Positions 1 through 11,958 of a DNA stretch of 31,220 nucleotides are shown one piece after another (the stretch's first letter is position 1; each line of letters opens with the position of its first letter). The position numbers were made by a program, and so were the translations under genes. The stretch is taken from assembly GCA_036940085.1 (NCBI GenBank), contig JALLBK010000068.1, forward strand, positions 1 through 31,220, read 5' to 3'. This DNA comes from Discostella pseudostelligera. Its lineage: Eukaryota; Bacillariophyta; Thalassiosirophyceae; Thalassiosirales; Thalassiosiraceae. A model generated the notes under the pieces. The model made no database searches. It was not told where the DNA came from and was given only the letters and a program-made list of their open reading frames with translations.

Positions 1-233
1 GTGGATGCTCTGGCCGTCGCCGGGGTACATCCTCCGTCCTGTCGTAATTCGAACGCCATCACCATCACCATCACGGCCATCGCCGGCCGCCACTACACCA
101 ACATCGCATCAACACCACCACCACATCCTACCAACATCCACCACCACCACCACCTTGCAACCAAGATAATGATGGTCTTCTGCTAGCTGTATCTTTGCGC
201 ACATGTCAATGTGTAATATTATCTGCTATTACA
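1..233. other. left-edge non-coding stretch with CAC/ACC-rich microsatellite
   Basis: Sequence upstream of the PPR gene, cut by the window edge. Bases about 57-165 are dominated by CAC/CAT/ACC triplets (runs of caccatcac and accaccacc). The open frame across it is a low-complexity Thr/His/Ile product with no family resemblance, so I treat it as promoter or 5' UTR with a simple repeat. Confidence 0.5.
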
Positions 234-3200
234 ATGCCATACCATCATCTTGTAATACGCCGCAGATGTGCCCAAATCCAACGCGTTCCTCGACGTAATT
301 GCGATGGCTCATCACGTCGCGAGTTCTACCGACTGCGGCAACTGCATAATGCACCACTTTCACTTCAACAACCACGTTTGTCAAGACCCGCAATTTCAAA
401 TGCCTCTAGAAACAAACACATGATGCACCCGGTACCGGTTCTTCCGCTCATGTTGTGTCATCCACCACATTCGTTTTCGACAACACTACTTCGAACGGCT
501 GCAGGCTGCATTCGATTGAACACCACAGATGCAACTGCAAATACTAGTATTAAGAGTTATCACCCTAATGACAGCCATCAAAGTATATCAAATCGGCAAG
601 ATTTCATTCTTGAGCTCACGCAAAGACTGCTATCCTCTACACGCAACAGCAATAATTATCTTGAGCAGATGTTAGATCAGTCACGAAGGGATGAACACTT
701 GCTGAGAAAGATGAAACTCACACCAAATGAAGCAAGAGATATGTTTATTCTCCCGCAAGCTCTATTGAATAATGTACACTCGGCAATCATGCACTTCAGT
801 AAGCAACAAAACTTTCAGGGGATGGTGATTACTGGGAAAGACGACGAAGCCACTAAGACACAAGCGGCCAGGGGGAATAAAAAAGTCCCTGGGCCAATGA
901 TTTGTGCTAGTCTACTGGAGTTGGTTGGTATTCCTCAAATTCATGCATCAATAGCATCCCAGCCGGACGTCCCGTTAGGAAACACTGCTTCGGTAAGAAC
1001 GGTTGTGCATAGCTCACAGGTTGATCAAATACTGGAGTGCTGTCTCGAAACAACTACGGCGCTATCTCGATCCTGCCAGACAGGTAAATATTCGTTACTC
1101 GGAGGTGATTTTAGTTGGCAAAGTGCTGAATCCGTCAATCAATTCAAGGGAGTAAAGAAAACAGCTTCGCAATTGTGTGAAGAAATTTGGAGGAGTGTCT
1201 GGACTTTACAGATCAAATACACAACATCAAGAAGGAAGAGTGTTTACCCAATGTCTCCACGGATTCGAATCGGTAGAATAGGCAGCATTGGTAACGTCAA
1301 TAGCTCAGTCGAAGAGTATTTATCTGGCATGCGCGATGGAAGGGAGAACAATGTGGCGTCCGAACCGTATCCTGCTGCGCTATCAGAGATCAACGATTCA
1401 ACAACATCACTAGAGAGAATGCCGTGGTCTACCAAAGATCAACGTCGCTATGACAAATCGGTTATTATTTTCAACACAGTCCTCGCTTCACACGCAAAAC
1501 TAGCTTCGTCAGCATCTGGTGCGAGGCCAGAAGTCCGACGTGAAATGGTGCAGAAAGCCGAGCAATTGTTGTTGGAAGTTTTGTCGAAGAAAGGAATTGG
1601 AGAGCTCGAGCCTTCTCCATCAACTATCTTGCAATATCTTGAGCCAGATGTGGTTTCATTTAACACGATCTTGAAGGCGTGGTCTGAATTCTCCCCAAAA
1701 CAAAAATTGCCGAAAGGAAGACATAATAATGGTTTGGAGGACGCTCAGGTAGATAAGGACTCGAGCCACATAGGGACAGTGGTAGCGGGACGGACCGAAT
1801 CGATTCTCGAGCAAATGCAAAGTTTATGGGACGAGGAGCGTTCAAATCGCACTGCACTGCAAAGTATGCGTTTTGCTTGGGAAGGTCATGGAGAAGATGA
1901 TGGACAGGGAGGAAAACATGCTCCACCACCCAGTTACAGAGCTATTGCCCCAAATACATCGTCCTACAACAGCGTTCTGAATGCTTGGTCGCGTTGTTCT
2001 GACACAAAAGCCGCAACCCGTGCTCTGCAGGTGTACCGATCAATGATCAGTCGAAGCAATGTTGCATGTCATGCAAGGTGCTCATTGGCGCTAAAAAGGC
2101 CATTAGATGAAAATGCATCCCCGGATTCGCGGACATTCGTTCACCTGTTGCAATCGCTTCAAAACCTATCACTATCGGTTGGCTTTCGAGATGCTTTTGA
2201 TGCAATTGATTTGGTCATCAACTCTATGAAGCAGTGGGACAAGCAGATAGATTGGTCAGCAAAAAAAGGAATTGCACCATTGAAAGACGCTGTCATTATA
2301 AATGGCTTTTCTCTCAACACGCTAACTACAACCCTGTCGAAGCTACCCAGATCGTGGGAAGAGAACTACCAGTGCTGCCTACGAAGCGACAACATAATAG
2401 ACAATATGTCTCAAGGAACGTCTTCAGTGAGACCTAATGCTGCCATGGCATGGGTAAAATGTGCTGCACACGCAGAAGGAAACCAAGAAAGGCTTCAATT
2501 TTGTGCTCAAAAGTCCGGAGAACATATCGATGCCTTTTTAATGGATTTGATGCAGTCTCCAGGTGGCAATAATATCTCTGATTCTGGGAATCACTACATA
2601 CTCGCTATCTCAGATGTCATTGAATTGTACGGAAGAGCCGGGATGCCGTCAAAAGCGGATGAATTGTTTCGAAGGGCGAAGACTTGCAACCTCCACAGCT
2701 TGGGCATGTTATCAACAGTCATTGGTGCGCTGTGCAATGCCAGCACAGGAGACATTGCGTTTGTTGATAAAGCCAAACAATATCTTCTTGACTTTGAATC
2801 AGAATCGATGAAGATTTGCCACCTACTTGTCCCAGATATGAAGTACACAAACATGTACAACACAATAATATCCGGCTATCTCCAGTGTAGCATGAAAGAG
2901 AGAGGGTTGAAGCAAGCAAAGGCTATTCTTACGCACATGATCTCAAGCCACGAGTCGAATCCAAGGCACATCGCACGTCCAAATACTACGAGTTTTGCAA
3001 CAGTTATGTCGGCCTTAGCCCAAAGAGGCGACAATACCAGGCTCCTTGAGGAATTACTGAAGAAAATGGAGGCACTAAATCAACGCAGAAAGATTGCCAT
3101 CGGTAGTTCGATGGACTCAGAGTTAGCAGCGAAAGTGGTCCCAAACATTGTGGTTTATAATATTCTGTTGAAATCGTACGCCCGCAGCCATGGCGAGGAC

Positions 3201-4946
3201 TCTCTACAATCAGCAATGAAACTGCTGGCTCGGATGGAGGCAGATCCAACTATCAAACCCGACAATATCTCCCACTCATACATTTCGGAACTACTAAGTC
3301 GCAAAGATGGGGGAACTGACATCAGCGCTAATACATCACCCAGTGATAGTATATCTGGCAATCCCGATTTGGTCAATCTCGATAGCGGCAATATCCATCT
3401 CGAAGATCTCGATAGCGGCAAAATCCACCTCGAAGATCTTAATCTCAACGGCAAAAGTCAGCATCTAACCTCCAAATCATTAACTTCAATCATTAATGGT
3501 AAGCTCATTTGCGTGGTTAATTTACATTCAAGAACAGTTGAAGCGGATACTCAATCTTCGACTTACAGTACATCTAACGACAGGGACAATCGAGGGAGTT
3601 CAAAAAGGTGCTGCACTATTTGAAAAGCTGATCGAACTGCACAGATCTGGGTCATCTGAATTCAAACCGGGTGCGTTTTCCTCTCTTAGGTGATTCCGTG
3701 TGATTGAAATAACTCGCTTCTCACTGTGGCAACAATGGACATTCATTGTAGACATCTTCTTATACAACAAGGTCATGAATGCATGGCGCTTATGTGAACT
3801 TGAGAACGACGACGACTCCATCTCGCCCGCAGAAAAAGCGCAGGATATTCTTGATTCCATCTGCGATGAGCCCGAGCTCTCACCAAACGACGTAACATTT
3901 TCCATTGGTGAGTTTTCACGATAACGAGTAAGAACTTCGTCCATACTTTTCAATTGTTGCTTACTGTGCCATCCTGGATAGTTATTCACGCCTGGTGCAA
4001 AAGCAACAGATCTGATGCAGCTGAACAAGCCGAAAGGGTGTTACGACGGAAAGAAGAATATGCAAAGAAGTACAACAACATCCAGATAAAGCCATCTGAC
4101 TACACACCAGTCATTTCCAAATGGAGAGATGATCCCGAGCGTGCAACTCTGTTGTTTGAAGAAGTGATAAAAAGGTATGGTGGTAAATCAGACGATCGAT
4201 CGAGGCCGGATGCCGCCCCATTAAATGCACTTCTAGATGTTTATGCTAAGTGGAAGGAAAAGAATTTGGCCTACAAGGCTGAGTGCTGTCTCCGAAAAAT
4301 GAATCGGTTGTACGAAGAAGGGAGCATTTGCTTTTCGCCCGATGTGATATCCTATCGTTCAGTTATCGATGCTTGGGCTCGCTCGTGGACCAGGGAGTCG
4401 CCGCAACATGTCTCCGCACTGGTGAACGAAATGATTCATAAGTACCAAAAGGAAGGGAGAAATGACCTACGCCCCGATTCAAATGCCTTCAACTTGATAT
4501 TAAAAGCGTGCTCTACTGTCTCTGCCACATGGGAAGGTAAAGATGTGAAGGAAAAGGGAGATCATCCCATTGCTATTGCGAATCGAGTGTTTACTATGTT
4601 GAAGGCTGAGAATGAGTTCGGCGCGAAGGTCACACATGCTACATATTCGTACATGTTCACCATATATAAACGGCACATGGACTTCCGAGATAAGCGACAT
4701 TCATCGGTAATGCAGAATTTGTGGAAACACTGCTGTCGCGATGGAATGGTGTCAAAATTTTCTTTGGATAAGTTCCGCGAGTCTGTTTTAGAGCAAGACT
4801 TTTGGGAGGGAATTGGAGGGAAAGATAACTTTGAAAGCATTGGCAAGACGGATATCGATATGATCACGGTGGAAGATCTTCCTGCACAGTGGAGAAGAGG
4901 TGTTTTGCCACTAAAACGAAGTGACAACAGAACCGATAAAACATGA
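234..4946 (+). CDS. pentatricopeptide repeat (PPR) protein, probably organellar
   Basis: Four exons: 234-3498, 3569-3670, 3752-3907 and 3982-4946. The introns are 70, 81 and 74 nt with GT-AG ends, and the joined frame closes at about 1495 aa. The ATG at 234 is chosen because its N-terminus is Arg-rich and free of acidic residues (MPYHHLVIRRRCAQIQRVPR), like a mitochondrial presequence. PPR-type helical repeats are scattered through the protein, for example VVSFNTILKAWSE (about 470), TSSYNSVLNAWSR (about 572), MYNTIISGYLQ (about 873), IVVYNILLKSYAR (about 970), IFLYNKVMNAW (about 1122), FSIVIHAWC (about 1165), VISYRSVIDAWAR (about 1293) and NAFNLILKAC (about 1337). Several repeat junctions are visible only after splicing, which supports the introns. 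PPR proteins bind organellar RNA for processing, stability or translation. No DYW or SMR domain is seen. The RNA target and the choice between mitochondrion and plastid are unknown. Confidence 0.85.
3378..3437 (+). repeat. 30-bp in-frame tandem duplication inside the PPR gene
   Basis: Two adjacent 30-bp units (3378-3407 and 3408-3437) differ by only a few bases. Each encodes LDSG(N/K)IHLED. They lie in a non-PPR linker just before the first intron, so the duplication probably varies in length between alleles without touching the repeats. Confidence 0.85.
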
Positions 4947-5064
4947 TCATCCATAGAGCAACTGGGGACAACCCAAGCCGACTTATGGTGTCGTCGAAAG
5001 AGCATCGATGTGGAGCGTAATTAATGCCCTGATATGCGCTGGATAAGGCATGTCAGGCAGAGAT

Positions 5065-6804
5065 TCAGTGAGCAACCTTCTGCGCCAATATTGACAGGGA
5101 AAAATTAGACATACCAGTATCCAACAGGTCGGAGCAAGGTTCGACGGCCTTGATATTGTCATTCACAACGTCAACTTTTCCGAGGCCTGACAGAGTCGAC
5201 AGGAATTTTTCACAAGTAATAATGTTTATGACATTGAAAAACAAATATGAGATCACGTACACAAATAGGTAGTACAAGTATGACAATCAAGTGAAACGGC
5301 GTACCACATCCGAAATGAAAAGTCTTTCTACCCTGCACGTTGCCCAGTGGATACATTGCACTTTGCAGCGCGTATGACTTTCGATTAGTATAGGCACCAT
5401 TGATCCAAGAGTTCAATACCGCCTCACGCCCTTTGGGTTGCTTACCCCACGGAAAATGCAAAACTCCCAGCCGAAGATGGTCGTCAGCTTCCAGAAGCTG
5501 GTCGAACTGTGCAGTCCAGTTTGGCGAAAGAAGCACCGACGATTCGTACGCATTTCCCGGCTCGACAATTACAATATTACTCTTCCATTTCGTCACGAAA
5601 TGTATCTGATCTAATTGCTCTTGAAACTTTGGTGCCCAAATAAAGGCAATTCGTAAGCATTTTATCACCGCCTCATTGCAAGGACAGTCTTCGAACGGAT
5701 TAGGATCCACTGACAAAGTGTCTGCATACACTGCAAACCGATCGGTGGCAGTACCATCGTGCTGCAGTCTCCATTCATACGATTCGGCCACTCCTCTTTC
5801 TTTCATTGCATCGTCAGCATGAGCCTCTGCAAAGTATTCAACCCCTCGTAATCCATTGACTGTCGCAGTGAATAGGTTTCGTATATGGCTGTCACCCTGA
5901 ATAGAATTGTTAGAGCGCATTTCAGATACTACACCCACCAGAAATGACTTTGTATTCATTTACTCACAATCATTGTTATGGTAGCTTGACATTCTGTATT
6001 TCGTGTCCAAACGAATGGGCTCAAAGGAATGGAACTGCAATTCGTGGGGACCCATTCTAAATCGAATCCTACACCCTCATATGTCCCGTTTGTGAATTCA
6101 TCCATAGTTTTGCAACGAGGCAGTGTGCTTGTATTATTGTTAATGCTATTAATCTTTCCCAAACGACGAGGAAGGGGTGGTGGTGGTAATGAAGTACTAG
6201 CCACTCCTTCGTCAGATGGTAACGACGTTGTTGTTGTTTCTGCTGCTGCTACCCAATTCCCCTCCGACGGTAACACACAATAACTGGGTTCCAAAGGCAC
6301 TCCTCCACAAAATTGTCTCCCATCAGAGGATGTAGTCAGTGGAGATATGTCCGCAAATCCGCAATGAATTTTTGAATTGGCCAATCGAAATCGAGGGATA
6401 CAATTATTGTCATGGGTAGCATTAGTTCTTGTAGGCTGCCATCGCAGGTTGGAGTTCACCCACGAGAAGTAGTCATCGTCGTCAACAATACTTTTGCTGC
6501 TGCTACTGCGGCTGCTGCTTGATCCAAATGCTCGCACAGTTGTGAATGTAGAAGCCACATCATCAACAAGTAGTGTAGTACAAAGCACCAGCGATATGCC
6601 AAACACAAGAATTGTGAGTGCTAATAGCAACCATCGCTTGCGGCCGCCGATGTAGTTCTTAGTGTACGACGGTGTGGGTGTGACATCGTCATCATTATTT
6701 TCATCGGCATCGGCATGGCTGCTATGCGCAACATTGGTGCTGATCAAACTGGCCAATTCAACTTTGAGGGAGACTTGAGGGATCATTATTTCACCATGGT
6801 CCAT
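5065..6804 (-). CDS. PC-esterase/TBL-like (SGNH-type) type II membrane protein
   Basis: Exons (minus strand): 6804-5968, 5896-5305 and 5186-5065, giving about 516 aa. The ATG at 6804 opens MDHGEIMIP; the upstream in-frame codons are not ATG. Order: a cytosolic tail, one hydrophobic anchor (WLLLALTILVFGISLVLC, about residues 58-75), a Ser/Asp-rich stalk, then a Cys-containing luminal domain. Splicing 5968 to 5896 creates ATITMIGDSHIRNLF, which matches the GDS-x-x-RN nucleophile block of the PC-esterase/trichome-birefringence-like family. In that family these proteins are Golgi polysaccharide O-acetyltransferases or esterases. The expected C-terminal D-x-x-H is not recognisable, so the 3' end or the catalysis is in doubt. 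A further 35-nt intron (5080-5114) would instead end the protein at 5021, but it is unusually short. The stop is convergent with the PPR gene, about 120 bp away. Confidence 0.65.
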
Positions 6805-6903
6805 CACCAATCAAAACCAAATGCCAATGCAGGTGGTCCATGCCCCATGCCGGCCGATGATGCCGATGCCCGATCGATGCTCGAGCGATGCCCGTATTGT
6901 TAT

Positions 6904-6917
6904 CTTCCCGCCATTTT
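6904..6917 (-). promoter_or_regulatory. E2F-like site
   Basis: The minus strand reads GAAAATGGCGGGAAG, close to the E2F consensus TTTSSCGC / TTGGCGGGAA. It lies 100 bp upstream of the PC-esterase-like ATG at 6804. A second, weaker copy (cttcccgccatt) is at 6955-6966. Binding is inferred from the motif alone. Confidence 0.4.
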
Positions 6918-7053
6918 CACCAAATGTTTATCGCCACACTATCGCCATTCCTCTCTTCCCGCCATTACGATAATATGAGCCGAGTCAACAGAGTCGCCAA
7001 CAAAGACAAGCCGACGAGCGACGGACAGGTTCACCTCGAGGAATCCGTATGCG

Positions 7054-7067
7054 TTTTGGCGCGAAAA
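7054..7067 (+). promoter_or_regulatory. canonical E2F-like site TTTTGGCGCGAAAA
   Basis: TTTTGGCGCGAAAA is a near-palindrome and matches the classical E2F/DP consensus on both strands. It lies 273 bp upstream of the ATG at 7340 and 250 bp from the divergent ATG at 6804. Confidence 0.5.
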
Positions 7068-7339
7068 GTAATACCGGCACTTCTCCTCCACACTATGTAC
7101 AGTCCACCACACAAAATCCCATCATCTTGTTGCTTCTTGTTGTTGCTTGGTCCATCTCCAGCTTGCATTTGCATTTGCACCAACCGAAGCGAATCCATTA
7201 TCTAATCCCACCCGATCATCGACGACGGCGGCGACGGCCATCGTGTCATTGACATAAAAGAAACATCACGCCCCGATCAACTGTGATATTGATTGGAGTC
7301 TCACTGCCGCTCAGTCATTTCTAGTTTGAGCAAATAATC

Positions 7340-8557
7340 ATGTCGGGTGACGAATCCACACCAGAGCAAATGACATCATCATTGGTCGTCGTCGTCGACG
7401 AGAATGATGTGTCCAGCAGCAGCAGCAGCGCCATCATGAACATCACCGAAGAAGCCGTCGAGGCCACAAGTCCCAATACTCCACCCAAACTCTCTCCCGA
7501 GCTCGAATCCTCGATAATCGTGGCCTATCGATCTGTCGGTCTTGGCTCCTTCGGCGCTGGGATGCGCTTTGCTGGCATGCCGCTTGAGAAGATTGCACTC
7601 TACATGAATTCCTCCCAAGTTACCGGTTCCAATCAATTTGCACAGGCTATGAAATTGACATTTCGTGATGGTGCCATGGCACCCTACCGTGTCGTTGGGC
7701 CCGCAAGCCTCGTGGCGTGGTTTATGGCCTATTCGGTTATGGGATTTGCATTCCAATTCTTTGATCGATTATTGAGTACGGGGTTGGGGGTGGACCCAGT
7801 TTGGTATGGAGAGGAGTTGATGGCACCACCGCCACCGCCAAGAAATATTCATAGGAATTGTCATCGAGAGGAAAATGGTGTGGTGGTGGTGAATGATGAT
7901 GATGATCATGCAGCAACATCCTACTACAAGGCGAAATCAGTGGCAAAAATTATCATCACACCCTTTTTGTCGAGTACACTTGAATCCATTGTGGCCAATC
8001 GAGCCGAAGTCCAGCGGTATTATGGTCCAGCCAAGTTTGCATCCATCGAAGCAAAGTTGGGTTGGAATCCCATTGCACGACTATTCGCACCGGCATTTGT
8101 TCCCAATGTCATGAGGAATGTCATTATGTGCAACGCTTCCTTCATCATCACACCCATTACTTACAAACTGTATTTCCCGCAAGAGAAGAAGTCGCAGGGG
8201 TCATTATTTATGTATGGGATGGGAATGAACTTTGCAATGAATGCTGTGGCGATTACTCAGCAGGCTTTATGGGGAAGGGCATTGGATTACGCCGCCGAGA
8301 ATGGAGGACGGGCTATCAATTATGGCGAGGTTATTAAATCGTCATTGAAGAAGGAGGGAATATCGGCATTTATTACTGCACCCAAGTGGTTCTCTCGTAT
8401 ATTGATGAATGCTCCTGTTCAGGGATCGCTACCCTGGTTTTATAACAATATTTTGCCATTGGGAGAGGGGAGTGTGTTGGAGGTTGCGCGTTGGGCGAAT
8501 GCATCGTTGTCACCGTCGCCCAACTTTGGGTCGTCACGGGGAAAGAGTCTCTCTTGA
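7340..8557 (+). CDS. mitochondrial-carrier-like three-repeat membrane protein
   Basis: A single exon of 405 aa with ATG at 7340. An acidic/Ser-rich head (about 60 residues, with a poly-Ser run) precedes three similar blocks of about 90-100 residues. They start near SVGLGSFGAGMRFAGMPLEK, TPFLSSTLESIVANRAEVQ and SLFMYGMGMNFAMNAVAITQ. Each block has a hydrophobic helix, an amphipathic loop with an LGW- or EG-like turn (KLTFRDGAMAPYRVV, EAKLGWNPIARLF, SLKKEGISAFITA) and a second helix. This is the architecture of the SLC25 family. The signature PX[DE]XX[KR] is degenerate, with only PLE recognisable in repeat 1. The substrate cannot be told, and a lineage-specific carrier derivative with a structural or non-transport role is possible. 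A His/Asp-rich loop (about residues 170-195) separates repeats 1 and 2. Confidence 0.55.
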   Translation: MSGDESTPEQMTSSLVVVVDENDVSSSSSSAIMNITEEAVEATSPNTPPKLSPELESSIIVAYRSVGLGSFGAGMRFAGMPLEKIALYMNSSQVTGSNQFAQAMKLTFRDGAMAPYRVVGPASLVAWFMAYSVMGFAFQFFDRLLSTGLGVDPVWYGEELMAPPPPPRNIHRNCHREENGVVVVNDDDDHAATSYYKAKSVAKIIITPFLSSTLESIVANRAEVQRYYGPAKFASIEAKLGWNPIARLFAPAFVPNVMRNVIMCNASFIITPITYKLYFPQEKKSQGSLFMYGMGMNFAMNAVAITQQALWGRALDYAAENGGRAINYGEVIKSSLKKEGISAFITAPKWFSRILMNAPVQGSLPWFYNNILPLGEGSVLEVARWANASLSPSPNFGSSRGKSLS

Positions 8558-8709
8558 CAACGAAAGAAATCGGATGGTGCTATTGCTACTGCCCGAGAAC
8601 TAGAACAACAACGTTCATGCAAGGACAATAGTAGGATGGGTAATGATTTTGAGTAACTGCGCATCACCCTACTATCATACAATATTATTATTGCTGGACA
8701 TTGTACAAA

Positions 8710-11700
8710 CTAAAGGTCTGTATTGATGATCATCTTCTGAACGCTTTTGGTAGCTCGTTGAGCAACGATGACACTAAATGCACTGATAGCGACCACAATA
8801 GAGGTGACAATGGCAATCTCCACTAGCACCTTCCAACCAACCCAGTGCCTCTCATGATACTTGTGTTTATGACCCGAGTTGAAATGGAGAGGCACGAAAT
8901 TGACTCGTCGGTAGCCAGCAGTATTTTGCCTCATCTCGTTCTCTAATCGGAAAAAGCTCCAAATGGTCCTCCTGAATAATTCGACAGTCATGGATATTGC
9001 TGATAGATACGCTGGTAGCTCGAACGTCGCCCCCGATTGTGGAGGTATCAGCGTTAGCACCCACATAAACCTCAAGACTAAATCCAAACCAATCACCAGG
9101 TAATAATTTGATTTCTTTGGGAACATCAAGTGTGGCCCAAGGTAGCCATACTCTCGTCGTCCAAGTCCCCAATCCATGTAGACATCCCAGCAAAAACTGT
9201 ACAAGGAGGATGCAATGAAAAGACCCATCCAAAAGTACTGATGTGGGAAGATAGAGCGATTGGGCAGGTGATGAGGAATCATGTTCCAATTTCTGTATCG
9301 ATGTCAATTGCCGACGTGAAATAATCACTCTCACCTGGAAAAAGTTCGAACGGATGCTCCCAAGAACAATCATATCTAACTCTGAATCATCGACATGATC
9401 ATCAGTGAAAGATTTCACTTGCACAGATTGCATCAAATACAGCGGATGAAATACTCCAAAAAGCGTCACTGACTGAGACAAAGCGTATTTGGCAGAATTG
9501 GCAAGGTTAGGCATCCGCTTCCCCGTATCCAAATATCGTCGAAGACATTGATTGAATCGAAACCATAGCGGGAATAAACAAACCAATGGGATAGCGACAT
9601 TTTTGTACCAAAATTGATCCATCCATGCATGCGGAGGATCAGGATCGGTGAGTAAAAAGTCTCCGGAGGCCACAAAGCAGACGGTCCACAACAAATCTTG
9701 AAACACCTTGATCATACTAGTAAATACATCACCGACATAGGTTAAGAAGAAGGTAGGAGATACAAAGGGTGCCATGACAACTTGCTTGATGGCAATCCAA
9801 AGCGGCTTTCTCATTTTCCAAGGAAAAATCAAGCACTTGATAGTATACAGGATAAGTATCGAGGGGTAGGCCGTTGGTGGAATCCAAAGAGGCATATCGC
9901 CTGCATCAGACTGTGTGAGTTTAGCATGCAAAGAGGAAAGAGGATGATGTGAGAATGTAATGGATCACCAAACGATGGACAGCCCAGGCATCAGGCATGC
10001 ACTTTACCTTGTAATACATGAGCATGAGTAAGAGGAATACCAGCGTCTCGTCTACCGCATCATTGAAAATATCCATCGGCGTATCAACATTGCGCGGATC
10101 GAATTCGAAGAGATAGATATAGTTGATTCTATACCGTGTCCAAACATAGACTGACATACCCCAAAACCAATGCCATGACAGAAGACCAAAGCATGCTCTG
10201 AACACCGGAAATGCCGAACGACCACCAATGGAGACCTGTCCCAATGCAATTTGACCCCATGTCGAGTCCCATGCTACCCACATTGCTAATATGGTACACA
10301 TCCCTAATCTATACCCCAGACGGAGTTGAGTCCAATCCATCAGTAATGCATCCCCTCGCTTAGATAGCATTTGGGCTTGTGCCTCTAGAACGTCTCCTTC
10401 GCAAAACCAATTGGAATACATTTTTTCCTGGGACAATAAAGCACATGATCAACAATAACCAGATGCAACGATGAATGCCAATGACGGATGAAATGAAGTA
10501 TGCATGTTGTAGGATAAAGAAAAGTGACGAACTCACCATTTTAGCAGCGAGGAATTCCGTTTGTTTCCCATCGTCACAGATTTTCCCCTTCAGCATACCC
10601 TTGTGTTCAGGAAATGTCTTGTCAAATTTCTTCGCCAGCTTCACAAATCCTGTATAGTTCTACTCATAACCCGACATCGTAACGAAATAATCGAATCAAT
10701 CACGTTAATGGCACTCTCTGATCGAATAAAAAGGTTCAACCAAAGATGCAAATGGTCAACTCACCATTATCGAATAATTATGCAATAACTTTGCAGTTCG
10801 ATATATGTCAGTAAGTGCCCGCTTAATGGAGTCTTCTTTCCTCGCCATCTCTTCCTTTTTCTTTCTCTTTTGCACATCATCCTGCTCATCCATCGACTCT
10901 GAAAATATCTTTGACAGCTCCGGTAATCCAGTAGTAGTAGTATTTGTATTAGTACCTGTAGGACCCAAGTCCGAACCATGTTCCCGCACCGACCGGAGAT
11001 TATTGCCATGATTATGTATCATCGATCCCCATTTTCGTGTAATAGATTCAATTAAACTTTGTGAACGTTTATGATGACGGGCATCGAGATTTAATCCGGA
11101 TGATTCGACACTTTCAATAAGGACTTCCATCCGTTGGGATGTTTCATTTAATTTCTCTTCATAGAACTCTTTCACCTTTGAGACCTGATTTGGTGTGTAG
11201 TTTGAGTGAGTAGAAGGTAGTTGGTTTTTTCCCGTCGCAATAGTGAAGATAAGTGTTGTTGATATCAACGTTCCCAATGAAGCAAAGTATGCCAAATGCA
11301 CTCACCTCCTGCTCATATGATTGCTCGAACATTTGGAGCTTATCATCTGCGTCATCATATGCCTGCAGTAACAATATCCGATCATTCGCAAATCCCAGGT
11401 AGGAAGTAACCTTGAACACAGTGTGATTGATATTACTACCCCAACTTGTAGTTCTGGGATGATTGCCCAATAATGGAGTGGTCACCGTCGGTATTGCAAT
11501 TTTGGATGTTGGTGGTGGAGAGGCAGCAGAGGAGCGGGAGGATACCGTCGACGATGCTTCCATAATGGTAGTAGTCGATGTTGTTGTTGTTGTTGTCTCC
11601 TGTATTTTTTTCTCCCCAAGAGAGGATGATGCCGATGCTGCCGATGCCATTCGATCCTTTCGTTCATTCAGTACCTCCGCAACAACACCCGGAGGCATTC

Positions 11701-11958
11701 GCTTGATAATCTCATCGCGATATTCGGCACTAGCCTTGGCTCGTTTTAGCACTAGCTTGAGTTTTTCATAGTCAATGTATTGTGAGGACCTGGAATTGTG
11801 AATTATTCATCAAATGACAGCGACGAAGACGGATGAGACAATAAGTACCAAAAAGTAATGCAGAAATAATCACCATTAGCAGCGTCTAAAAAGAAGTGCA
11901 CGCAATCTTACCACTCATCTACTTTATTGTCCTCGAGCTTCAATCCAAACTCGACCAT
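8710..11958 (-). CDS. SPX-EXS phosphate transporter, XPR1/PHO1 type
   Basis: Seven exons (minus): 11958-11912, 11789-11306, 11184-10765, 10659-10537, 10427-10008, 9910-9335 and 9237-8710, closing in frame at 865 aa. The first exon encodes only MVEFGLKLEDNKVDEW. The next resumes with SSQYIDYEKLKLVLKRA, rebuilding the start of an SPX domain across the intron. The later SPX helix NYTGFVKLAKKFDK (exon 4) carries the Lys-rich surface that binds inositol pyrophosphates in SPX proteins. A Ser/Thr-rich insert (about residues 60-110) interrupts SPX. Exons 5-7 hold several membrane helices. The last exon has the EXS hallmarks SLYSFCWDVYMDWGL and RRTIWSFFRLENE. The family exports phosphate from cells or moves it between compartments under SPX control. 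The gene is divergent from PDHB. Introns are 97-122 nt. Confidence 0.88.

Larger units (their letters stand above)
6805..7339. other. divergent promoter region with E2F-like sites
   Basis: 535 bp between the divergent PC-esterase-like and carrier-like genes. It holds three E2F-like sites (listed separately) and CT-rich tracts. Open frames here (for example 6888-7205) give low-complexity products with no recognisable family, so no gene is called. Confidence 0.6.

Noticed and set aside
1..186. Open frame over the first 186 bases
   Set aside because: Its product is a His/Thr/Ile low-complexity string made by CAC/ACC repeats and starts at GTG at the window edge.
5080..5114. A third intron in the PC-esterase-like gene, moving the stop to 5021
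   Set aside because: At 35 nt it is much shorter than every other intron here (70-159 nt), and the resulting C-terminus does not restore a family motif. Kept only as an alternative.
6888..7205. 105-codon plus-strand frame between the divergent genes
   Set aside because: Ser/Cys/His-rich without domain or start context; it overlaps promoter motifs.
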